64,000 nucleotides of DNA, from contig JASXTE010000001.1 of the NCBI GenBank assembly GCA_030280995.1, positions 1,091,501 through 1,155,500 on the forward strand, read 5' to 3'. Under the pieces are notes generated by a model, which was given only the letters and a program-made list of their open reading frames with translations, made no database searches and was not told where the DNA came from. This document shows positions 55,559 through 64,000 of this stretch, in pieces; position 1 is the first letter of the stretch; every line of letters begins with the position of its first letter. The stretch comes from Hemileia vastatrix (Eukaryota; Basidiomycota; Pucciniomycetes; Pucciniales; Zaghouaniaceae). The translations under genes and the position numbers were made by a program.

Positions 55559-56197
55559 CCGGATGAGCTCCATATAAACTCCAGCGATCTCTGGAAAAGC
55601 TCTAGGATGCTCTAGCTGGCAAAGAGGAAGCAAGTGACATACTTTTCATATAAATCCTGTAAACTCAAAATTAGAGATTTTAATAAAGCTAAAAATTATC
55701 TAAAAATTTGTATCATCAAACAAACAAACATCTTGACATAATACAATGAAATTCATCATTATTTTACATAACAAATTATAAAATTGAAATACACTTATAA
55801 ATATAACACTATACATAACATTTTATAACTTTTACTCAACATCATATAAATATATGCTTATAGGGTACCATTTTAAAGGTCTAAATTCAGGTAATAGAAT
55901 TTAATAACTAAATCAAATAAAAATAAAATCTTCATAAATGTATAATTTACAATCATTTAAATAACTATTCTGAATACAGATTCACTGTTGTATTTCTTTC
56001 ACTATTATAAAGAACACATAGTTTACATCTCAACACCATTAATAACAAATAGTTTATCTGTATTTTCATATCAAGTGGAGGCTTTAGCTTAGTTAATTGT
56101 GAAATCTTCATTAACTTAAAGGGACAGGGTTTTCTTCAGTTTATCCAACTTCCTTTGATTCTGCTTATAGCAAGGAAACTGTACAAGTTTTTCTAAA
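55559..56197 (+). repeat. B2 3' LTR, right part
   Basis: Continues the LTR cut at 50992, ending TTTTTCTAAA before the GTGC duplication. Confidence 0.88.
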
Positions 56198-56762
56198 GTG
56201 CTAGTTAAGCTATGTGGAACTAATGGGGAAAAATTGAAAAGTTATTTGCCTTTAGTATTATTTGCAGATAGGATTTCAGTGAAAAGGATGACAGGTTTTT
56301 CACCTTATGAACTTATGTTTGGTCAAAGGTCAGTTTTACCTATTGATCTTGAAGCTGGATCTTTTCTAGAATGTGATTTGAATCAGGTGCGCTCAACTGA
56401 GAATTTAGTTCTATCAACAGTGGTGCAGCTTGAAAGAAAGGATGAGTTTGTGGAGAAGGAATAAAAAAGAATGATGCAGATTAGGAACAAATTGGTGAAA
56501 TATTGGGATGAGCACTTAGTGCACAGATTAAGGGAGCCATTGAAACCAGGAGATTTGTTATTAGTATAAAATAGAATTCTTGAAAGTCAATGGGGCAAAA
56601 TGTTTTCAGACAGATGGAATGGTCCTTATAGGACCAGACAGCAAATAACTGGAGGGTCTTACTTACTGGAGTAATTGGATGGCACTAAATGGAAATGATG
56701 AGTAGGGGCTGATCAGATGAAAATATTCTACCCAAGTGGACAACCAGTAACACAAGAATGAC
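56198..56762 (+). pseudogene. B3 integrase, right half
   Basis: Resumes at VKLCGTNGEKLKSYLPLVLFADR, then MTGFSPYELMFGQRSVLP and the tail YWDEHLVHRLREPLKPGDLLLV...GGSYLLE. Joining to 39540 across B2 gives a continuous B-type integrase C-terminal half with stops. Confidence 0.82.
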
Positions 56763-57430
56763 CTAAATAATGAGGAAAAATAACCAGAATTACCTCTGGG
56801 AAGGTGATAAACTAAAAACATTATTTATGTTTGCTCTGGAAAGAGTTTAAACTATTGTCAGTATGATAAGTTATTTTTTGGGGACTCATAGGAGGCTATG
56901 ACACAGCTATGAAAAATAGGGTGCTATTGATTTAAAATAAATTACTACTGAACAAGCAGTTGGCATTAGTGCCCACAGTAGATTTCATGGAGTGAAGAAT
57001 TACTTTTGTATGAGGGGACATGAAGAATCAGATAAGCTAGATAGAGGAATGGCTGTCTGGGCAAATCAGAAGACTTCTGGGAACATAGAAGATAGAAGTA
57101 GCTTTAGTTGAAGAAAGTTGGAAGATGGAGCACCCAAATTTAGGCATCTGGGTTCTTGAAAAATCTCTGAAAATGAAGTTTAATTAATGTGGTTGAATTT
57201 ATTTAAAGATAGTAGAGGGAGCATAGGCAAGCACTCTCTAACTCTCTAAGAAAGTTTATATGGCAAAAGGCAAGTATTTCCTCTTAGAATTTGAGTTTAA
57301 TAATTAATATATTTTTAAAATAATGTGGCAAAAATGTGCCAATAAAATAATAATGTAATATAATAGAAAAAGATGTAATAATAAAGTTAATGAGGGGAAA
57401 AAGGCTCAATAAAATATAATGATGATGAAG
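56763..57430 (+). other. B3 3' region, decayed
   Basis: Two hairpin units at the start, ACCT-ctggga-AGGT + GATAAACTA (56790) and CTCT-gga-AAGAG + TTTAAACTA (56833), as after the integrase of B2. Beyond 56900 I see no gene or stem. Confidence 0.5.
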
Positions 57431-57439
57431 CCGGATGCA

Positions 57440-57780
57440 ATGGTCTAATGGTGAGAGTGAATTAGTGGTGTAGGGGATATTTCCCAAGTTGATTATGGTC
57501 CGGGAACAACAGCTGGAGTTGGTGATGATGCCGGGACAAAAGGCCAGTCTAAATGTGGTGCCAGGATAATGGCCGGTCTTGATGATGATGCGGAGGAAAG
57601 CATCTGACTTGATGTGATGGTGCCAGGATTACTGGAAATTTTTAATGATGGTTCCAGGACTACTGGCCAGTCTTGATGATGATGATGATGGGAAAAATGG
57701 CCATTCTTAAATTATGCGGGGAAACTATGGCCCAACTTAAATGATGATGCCGGGACAATGGCCGGACTTGAATGGTTTAG
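57440..57780 (+). repeat. Array of CCGG/CCAG hairpin units
   Basis: About eight units of 30-45 bp built as [stem]-GGA-loop-[stem]-(C/T)CTTGATGATG: GCC-gggacaat-GGC, CCAG-gatta-CTGG, CCAG-gacta-CTGG, TGC-ggaggaaa-GCA. Stems differ between units but stay paired. The unit type is distinct from the AAACTG units. An A-box match (TGGTCTAATGG) lies just before, at about 57441. Confidence 0.6.
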
Positions 57781-58420
57781 CAAAGCAGGCAAAGGCACAA
57801 CAGATCTCAGGGCTGGTGATGATTGGTGAGCAACAAAAGATAGTTTAATATTTCAGTTATTAGTAAAATAAATATAACAAGTGTATTGAGACTTATAAGA
57901 GGAGAATTGTCATTACCTGGTGATGATTGGTGATCAACAAAAGATGGTGTTCAACAAGTAGTTCTGGCTATCTTTTATGCTTCCCAATCATCACTAGGTT
58001 CATGACAGAAACAAACTAGGGTTAAAATATGTGATAGTTCTTTTTAAAATAAATAGATATATATACATATATATGTGTAGATTTTATATTTTATGTATTT
58101 GTATGTATATAAGAAAGTGTGTAGTAATGAGTGTCATGAGAGGTTATATACTGCATTAAATTGCAGAAACTAGTCAATAGGAAGAGACAATAGATAAAAA
58201 TAGGTAAATTAAATATGGGAGAGAAAAAAAGTGACCGAAGGAGTCTAATATGACCCTTAAATTCCAAAATTTCCCAAGAGCTACACACTTTGCTTGTGAT
58301 TTATGAATAATTAAGAATTGTCTTTATGATAATTATGGAGGTTAAGAATAGTTAAAAAGGTAACTATGTACGAGTGTTTGAGTTACAATGCTGAGAAGAG
58401 GGAAATGAAGGAAGATAATG
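57781..58420. other. Unassigned degenerate sequence
   Basis: A TGATTGGTGAGCAACAAAAGAT phrase is present twice (about 57819 and 57926), and there is a short TATA/CATA-rich patch near 58060. No gene. Confidence 0.4.
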
Positions 58421-58422
58421 AT

Positions 58423-59230
58423 TAATCAGAATCACCATTGAAACTGGTGGGGAATCCTTCACATTCTTCTGGCATGTTGAAGTTATTAGGATCTGCAGGA
58501 AAACCAGGGATTGATGAGGAGCTGAGTTTTTTCCTTAGTTGACCGATAATTTAAATGTGATTTTAACAGGAATTTAACTCATTTTTAGAAATATAAGGAG
58601 AATGATTGCATGATGATGACATGGTGTCATATATGAGGCAAAGGTGCAAAAAGATTTGCATCAAATGCACAAATGGGAGAGGTTGAGGGACCCATCCTAA
58701 GAAAATAAATTTTTAAAAACCTTTGAAGAAATAGGAATAAGGGAGAATTATGCAAAGTTGAAGTTGATGAACTTACTGGCTAGTAGGTTTGAAGGCCGTG
58801 CATAAAGGGAGAGCACTTATATGGTGTTGGGAGCATATGTGGAGCATGGCTGTATCTCAATGTATTGTTCAGAAGGAAAAGTAGATTCTTTTTTATGTTG
58901 GATTGAAATTTTTCACCAAGGGTACAATGCGAGAGACGTGCTATCAGCTGGCAAAGTTTCAGAAGAAGGATGAGTAGCACTACTGGGACTATCTATTATA
59001 GTAGGAGCTCTAGAGGTATCTCCAGAAGGGAGCTGGATATAACTACTAGGAAAGGTGGGACATTCATAAAAAAAGTTACATGTCTTATGAAAGCAAAAGC
59101 ATTTATCACAAGTAGGTCTAAAGGTGGCATATCCACAAGGCTTAGAGAAGGTAAAGTTCAAATTGTGACAGCAGCAAAAAGTTCAAGACTGATCTCTAGG
59201 TAAAGTATGGTATTGGTCATTGCTAATTAA
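58423..59230 (-). pseudogene. Zinc-cluster antisense-type gene, decayed copy Z3
   Basis: The minus strand reads QS-stop-TFCCCHNLNF...RPTCDKCFCFHKTC, aligning with Z2 (SCQYCIDHNLIC...RAACDSCYSRKKCC): the second half keeps C-x2-C-x6-C and the stop (TGA) sits at the first Cys. A Ser/Pro/Thr-rich part follows to 58913. A further open piece near 58540-58423 (KKLSSSSIPGFPADPNN...NGDSD) may be a later exon. No initiator ATG in frame. No flanking LTR can be assigned with certainty. Confidence 0.45.
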
Positions 59231-59858
59231 AACTTTTCAAGTATAATGGACTGGATAAGGAAGGAGAGCAGATTAAAGGCCTATTTGTAATAAAGTAGGC
59301 ACTTTAAAGAAACAAAAAGAAAGGCAAGCTCTGGATAGTATCTAAGTGGGGATGCTAATGAGAAGAAGAGTAAAGTGTATCAAGGTTAACTAGGAAAGAA
59401 GGTTAGTTCTACAGAGCGCAAGATCTTGGGAAGATCTGAATTTACTCTAGAAGATGAGCTACTAACAAATTAAGTTATGTAGGAAGATGGTTTTTGTTTG
59501 ATTGTCTCAGGGTTATTGCAGGAGGAGTCAAGGAAGAGTTCTCAGGAGGAATTTTATCTTCCCCAAGCACTAATAAGGTTCTCTCACTTCTTAAAATAAT
59601 AATATGCAATATTTGTAAATGGCAGTTTTCTTTGGGAATAAATTTTTTATTATTACAAAGAAAATAATAATACACTAGGTACAACTTTTTTTACAGAGAG
59701 ATAAAAATGGGAAAATTATAAAATAGAAGAAAAGACACTGAAAATGGAAGAATTGGAAAAGAAGTTAGTATTATACAAAAAGATAAGGAAAAATGATGGG
59801 ATTTACTTTAGCACCTATAAAGGAAGGTGTGCTCCCAATTGTGATAGATTTTATTGTT
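59231..59858. other. Unassigned sequence left of a minus-strand LTR
   Basis: No gene seen. Just left of 59859 the minus strand reads ATCACAATTGGGAGC, which could be a decayed relative of the family B primer site (CCCAACGTGGGG), but the match is weak. Confidence 0.35.
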
Positions 59859-61009
59859 GTAGGTAGACTCTTACAGTTTCCTTGCTGTAAGAAGAATCCA
59901 AAGGAGTTGGATAAACTGTAGAAAACCCTGTCCTTCTAAGTAAAATAAGGGTTTCTCTAATAACTAAGCTTACTAGTCTAATTGAATTGATTTAAAATAT
60001 AGATGAAACTCTGATTTTATGAATGCTTATTGAGATTTAGAAGTAGCAGCTGTTGAAAAAGAAATACTGATGACAACAATTAAGGTGTACCAGTGAAAGA
60101 TCTGAAAAGATAGACTTATATTTTTTATAAGATTTTATTTTTATGAGATTACAATAAAAACAAGTCCCTAAAATGGAGACCTTTCCAATGATACCCTATA
60201 TGTAATGAAAATATAATTGTTGTATTGTATTTCAAAAGTGTTATAAAATATAAATGTTATAAGGATACTATAATTTATTTAAATTTGTTGTTATATGTTA
60301 AAGATTTTTAATGATCCAAAAAGACTCTCAATATCAAAAACTCCCAGACAAAAAACATGTAGCAGACTAAGATTCTCCCCCTTCTATCTGATTCTCCTAC
60401 TCCAGATCTTTCCAACAATACCCTACATGCATAGGATCTACAATAAACTATTGATCTAACAAGCATAATAAATTATAACCAAATTTTGCCACAATAGCCA
60501 AACTTTTCTGCAGTGACCAAACTTTGCACTGGTGATCAGACTTTTCTACAGTGACCAAACTTTGCACTGGTGATCAGACTTTCCCATTGTGAGAAAATTT
60601 TGCCACAATGAGCTCTTTTTGCCATAATGAGCTAATTTTTCCAGAGTGAGCTAAATTTGCCACAGTGAGTTAATTTTGTCACCATGACCAAACTTGGCCA
60701 CAATGACAGAATTTTTCCAGTACACTTCGCTTTTGCACCAGAAAATCACCGGAGCGCACCAGAGTGCACCAAAAAAAAAAGTGGCCATTCCAAGAGCACA
60801 CTTCATTCACCAAAAATACAAATCCATAAAAACATCATATCACAAAAGAAATACCACATATAAACATTCCAAAACACCAAAAATCAACCCAAATCAATCC
60901 AGTTAACTCCCTTCAACCAAGTTAACACCTGGTAACACCATGATTTTCTTCCAACCAAATTCCAATCAAATTTTCACCTAAGTGGCCTACCCAGATTTGG
61001 AATGCCACA
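59859..61009 (-). repeat. Family B-type LTR, minus orientation
   Basis: Reverse complement of the B2 LTR: begins TGTAGGTAGACTCTTACAG and ends CCTACCCAGATTTGGAATGCCACA, i.e. TGTGGCATTCCAAATCTGGGTAGG on the other strand, close to the D LTR start. Flanks (TTGT and TCAT) do not match, so it may be old or one end of a longer element. It contains the 21-bp repeat at 60475. Confidence 0.75.
60475..60735. repeat. Degenerate ~21-bp tandem repeat inside the LTR
   Basis: About 12 units of the type TTTTGCCACAATGAGCTAA, varying to CTGCAGTGACCAAAC and TGCACTGGTGATCAGAC. One longer pair of units repeats exactly (GACCAAACTTTGCACTGGTG twice, about 60517 and 60555). Other B LTRs here lack it. Confidence 0.7.
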
Positions 61010-61029
61010 TCATAAGTCAAATTAAGAGC

Positions 61030-61491
61030 TTTGACTAGGACAACTTAATTTTTTACATCTTGTTCTTCAAGAGTGGGAGTGTTTTTAAGATAAGTAAATA
61101 ATGTTTCAAAGGCAGTATTGATGCAATTAATGGTGCAGTAGTAAGGAGACACAACAACTTGTTTTAGGACTTACCAATCTTGAGGGCAAGGGAGGTGAAT
61201 GCAAGGAGCCTTGTCCTAGAAGTTGTTGATAAATTTTTCAGGAGTAGTGTGCCAATTGTCTAATTTGGTAGGCTCAGAGGTGGTCTCTTTTTCAGGCCAG
61301 TTGATTTCATCCTCACTAGTGGGTGAAAAGACAGCTTTAGGAGTGATGGCCCAGAATGGATCATCTTCAAGACCTTGGATGACAATTTTGATGTGTTGTG
61401 GTACACATCTTGAAGTAATGCAGAAATGCTTCAGCTTGCAGCAAGCGCAAAAAAGGGGTTGTCTAGTAGGATGGCTACATGAGCGCAACAA
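61030..61491 (-). pseudogene. Relic of antisense-type gene crossing an LTR-like edge
   Basis: The minus strand reads RQPLFCACCKLKHFCITSRCVPQ and continues 90 codons to a TAG at 61216. A later piece (LFTYLKNTPTLEEQDVK, about 61100-61030) resembles the late exon of the B2 antisense gene. A GGTAAGTCC donor lies near 61183. Cys residues are present but not in full zinc-cluster spacing. It starts inside the repeat at 61397. Confidence 0.4.
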
Positions 61492-62290
61492 AGAGATGTG
61501 ATAGAGCAGAAAATGTAGACTCTCTGTGCACAGTTTTTTTTGTATGTATTATGGAATTATAAGCCGTAGAAAGAAAAAAGGTTAGGGTAAGTACATAATG
61601 GGCTAAAGGACCAGGAAATATGGTATGTACTTGCAAAAATTCATGGGCAGTGCTAGATTTATGATATGGACTTATGAGGAGGCAATTGAGGTGGCATGGA
61701 AATTTATGCTAAAGTGAGCAGCAATGCTTTTGGAAGACGCTGTGCCTACCCATGAAGATTGAAAACATGTTAGAAAAATAAGTAGAAGTGCTAGAAAGAC
61801 AAAAGGCTTTACAATTAGTGCTTAAGAAAAGGATAAGAAAGATAAGACTTGAGGTAGAAAAATCATTTGCTGAAGCGCAAAGAGTTTCACAATTAGTGGA
61901 TACTTGCGTTGCCAGCTTGGGTCATTGCAATAGGTATGAAAGGAGGTGCAGTGCCTATTATTTAGTGAGGGATCTTAAGAAGTGTAGGTTTCAGGTGCTT
62001 CTGGAGCCAAAACCCATGCTAATAAATGTACTTAGATCTTTGAGATATTTAGATACCATTTGATATACTTGTGTTAGCGCTGAACGTGTGTAGGAAAACC
62101 TGTAGGGTAAGGAAAAATAGGAAAGGGGCTCTGAACATACAAATTTATATAAGTACTCACTTGTAAATAGCGTGTGTGTGTGTGTGTGTAAGTCAGTAAT
62201 TAATAGATAAAAAGATATATTTTATTTTTTGTACATATTGGGTGTGCATACCAGAAGTAGTGCTGTAGAGTTATTTTATTGCTACAGTAA
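61397..62290 (+). repeat. LTR-like direct repeat, left copy
   Basis: Starts TGTGGTACACATC and matches 63355-64000 in order (GCGCAAAGAGTTTCA, CCTATTATTTAGT, GTGTAGGAAA). The TGTGG start is that of family B LTRs. The right end is uncertain because the other copy leaves the window; CTACA at about 62282-62286 is a candidate. ORFs inside (61788-62063) are not supported. A short (GT)n lies at 62172. Confidence 0.5.
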
Positions 62291-62580
62291 GGATAGTATT
62301 AGATTGAGAGCTTCAAGAGGGAGTGACTGAGAATACTAGCACTTAGTGAGAATAGATCTATCCAACAGTTTGATTGCTTATATTAGAATATATTTATCTT
62401 TTATTCCTTTTATTATTATTAACTGTCATTCTTCTTCCACCTCCACACCCAGAATAATTGACCAGAATTATGATACATGCTTTCACTGTCTTTAAATATT
62501 AGAGTGGAAGGTGCTTCTTTTTAAAGTTATATTTAGGAAGGAGAACCAACCCATCTCGGAATTTTGTCTATGGATTAATA

Positions 62581-63158
62581 TTATAGAACTCTTTCTTGTC
62601 TACAGCATGGAAGTGGAGGTGTCACAGAGTATGGGGTATGAGGGACCTCCTAGGTAGAAGAGAGAAGTGTTTCAGTAAAGGAAAAGAAAGTATTTTGGGG
62701 AGACTTACAATATGGATTGACCCTTCCAAGAAGAGTGAATTATGCATTGTATTCAAAGAATTTCTTGGAATCAGAAAGTGGTGCATTCGCTTTGCTCTTT
62801 TTAAAGTAGGAGTGGGGGTCATAGGAGTAGGGGGCTTAATGGCTAACTGACTCATAGGGTTTTAAATTGACACATTATGATCAACAGTAATGGAGGAAGG
62901 AGAAGTAATGGTAGGGTGACCATTGTGTCTCAATTTCTTTTTGAAACTTTTACAGAGGTTGCATGACTAACAGAAGAAATGAAAATGGAATTAGCATTGA
63001 ATATTTGAGAAGGAAAGAAAGGAGAAGGAACTTACAGTGAAAAATCCAATACAACAGCAAGCTTTTGAGAAGTGACAGGGAGTTATATCTTTTTTGGTAC
63101 AGCACTGAAAATTCTCAGCTCCAGTAAGAATGGCTTTGATGGCAGGAGTAGGAACCAT
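62581..63158 (-). CDS. Three-exon zinc-cluster-like antisense gene Z5
   Basis: Exons 63158-63036, 62966-62709 and 62649-62581. Introns: 63035-62967 (69 nt; GTAAGT, GCTAATTCC, CTGTTAG) and 62708-62650 (59 nt; GTAAGT, TTACTGAAA, CTACCTAG). All three exons are multiples of 3 and join to 150 codons. Exon 1 has FQCCTKKDITPCHFSKACCC; exon 2 opens SCNLCKSFKKKLRH, the C-x2-C-x6 basic half seen in Z1/Z2 with the last Cys now Leu. A Pro/Thr-rich, basic region follows (LKRAKR). One TAA in exon 2 probably replaced CAA. It sits antisense just before a purine tract and LTR-like repeat at 63355, the same place as in B1, B2 and G. Confidence 0.6.
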
Positions 63159-63341
63159 TGCAACTTGTTGAGCATCAACAAATTGGAAGATGTTGTTGAA
63201 AATATTGTTGTTAGGATTCTTGATTAGGAAAAGAAGATGATAGATGAAGACAGAAACTAGTTATATTGATGAAGAAGATGGAGGGATGATGAAAAAGTGC
63301 AAGATATGCACCTGGTTTTATAGCGCCTGGTGACAGTTGCA

Positions 63342-63354
63342 AGTAGAAGGAGAC
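63342..63354 (+). other. Candidate polypurine tract
   Basis: AGTAGAAGGAGAC directly before TGTGGTACACATC at 63355. Weaker than the TTGGAGGGAGGA of family B. Confidence 0.4.
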
Positions 63355-64000
63355 TGTGGTACACATCTTTCAGTAAAGCAGAAAATATCTAAGCTCTCAG
63401 GAAGCACAACAAAGGGATTGCTAGGAAGGATGGTTATGTAAGCACAACAAAGGGGTCTTTAAAAGTGCAGAAAAAGTAGACTCTCCATGCACAGTTTTTT
63501 TGTGTACTATGGATATACAAGCCACAGTGAGTAAAAATTAGACAGAAGTGCATACTGGACTATAAGAAAAGAAGGTATTATATGTACTTTAGGAGACCAC
63601 AACCAGCGCTAGAAGCATAGTATGGATTAAGGGGTAGTGTCAAGCAAGGGTAGAGGTTTCACACTTAGATAGGAAAAAGCAGGAAGAGCAAGTGTTTATT
63701 GAGCAGCGCAAAGAGTTTCATGATTATTGGATATTCATATGGCAAGCATGGGTTATTACAATAGGTAGGGAAGGCTGTAAAGTACCTATTATTTAGTCAG
63801 GGATCTCAAGAAGAATAGGGTATGTACAAAAGATGGAGTGTCAGGCACTAATAGCTGTACTTGTATAAATTTTTCAGGCACTATTAGGACCAAGACTTAT
63901 TCTAACAATTGTACATAGATTATTGAGATACTTAATTACTGTTTGATATTCTTGTATTAGCACTAAACCTGTGTAGGAAAGCCAGTAGGTAAAAATAGTA
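63355..64000 (+). repeat. LTR-like direct repeat, right copy (cut by window edge)
   Basis: Collinear with 61397-62110 at roughly three-quarters identity by eye, with a small insertion (about 63820-63870). If these are the LTRs of one element, its unit would be about 2 kb plus LTR and would carry only the antisense gene Z5. Confidence 0.5.

Larger units (their letters stand above)
39545..56197 (+). mobile_element. Ty3/Gypsy family B element B2, LTR to LTR
   Basis: LTRs 39545-40654 and 50486-56197 (the latter split by D at 50993-55558). Target duplication GTGC at 39541-39544 and 56198-56201; it interrupts the B3 integrase. Without D it is about 12.1 kb. Order: 5' LTR, tRNA primer site, gag, protease, RT, RNase H, integrase, structured 3' region, antisense gene, polypurine tract, 3' LTR. 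All frames carry stops. Confidence 0.9.

Noticed and set aside
57425..57500. Complete tRNA gene
   Set aside because: A box TGGTCTAATGG fits, but there is no proper B box, anticodon stem or acceptor pairing.
57284..58288. Minus-strand frames of about 65 codons
   Set aside because: A/T-rich chance frames without motif, intron or homologue in the window.
20941..59200. Selenocysteine decoding at the TGA codons in Cys positions
   Set aside because: Copies are decayed, no SECIS-like structure was recognised, and selenoproteins are not expected in basidiomycetes; kept only as a curiosity.
61788..62850. Plus-strand frames of 84-91 codons
   Set aside because: One lies inside the LTR-like repeat and is not kept in the second copy; the other is the shadow of Z5 exons 2-3.

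Overview
This window is a transposon graveyard from a fungal nuclear genome. It is AT-rich and I found no host gene. The organism is most likely a filamentous fungus of the Basidiomycota, inferred from Ty3/Gypsy polyproteins with chromodomains, short introns (about 50-70 nt) with GTAAGT donors and CTRAY branch sites, and C-to-T-type decay. I cannot name the species from sequence alone.

Layout, left to right. 1-2146 is the 5' end of a minus-strand chromovirus (family A). 2147-2866 is an inverted pol scrap of a second Gypsy family (B). 2867-32206 is a large plus-strand B element (B1), missing its 5' end. It has been broken by a complete family A element (7263-16117), a ~1 kb (AAAAAT)n array (18483-19510) and a complete minus-strand Gypsy element G (22021-30714, perfect 5-bp target duplication). 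32207-37435 is a decayed plus-strand A-like element H, itself hit by two CACTA-type MITEs and a solo LTR (35108-36250, 4-bp duplication). 37436-39201 is the 3' end of another B relative. 39202-39544 and 56198-56762 are two halves of one B integrase (B3), split by an LTR-to-LTR B element (B2, 39545-56197, 4-bp duplication GTGC). B2's 3' LTR is in turn split by a non-autonomous relative D (50993-55558). 56763-64000 is older debris: a hairpin array, a minus-strand LTR, and a direct-repeat pair flanking a spliced small gene.

Two things go beyond ordinary retroelement annotation. First, two Gypsy lineages (B and G) carry a gene in ANTISENSE orientation between pol and the 3' LTR. It starts close to the 3' LTR, has spliceosomal introns, and encodes a C-x2-C-x6-C-x12-C-x2-C-x6-C zinc-cluster-like domain followed by Pro/Ser-rich or acidic/NLS-like sequence. 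Six related copies are visible. This resembles the logic of antisense-encoded regulators such as HTLV-1 HBZ, but it is built on a fungal-type Zn2Cys6-like domain. Second, leaders, 3' regions and even coding sequence of families A, B and D are seeded with dozens of copies of a tiny unit: a 3-5 bp stem hairpin followed by (T/A)AAACTG or AACTG. Stem sequences covary while the tail is kept. The B/D 3' region also holds larger repeated hairpin modules with compensatory base changes.

All gag-pol genes here are broken by stops or frameshifts. Function is inferred from motifs read by eye; no alignment or folding software was run.
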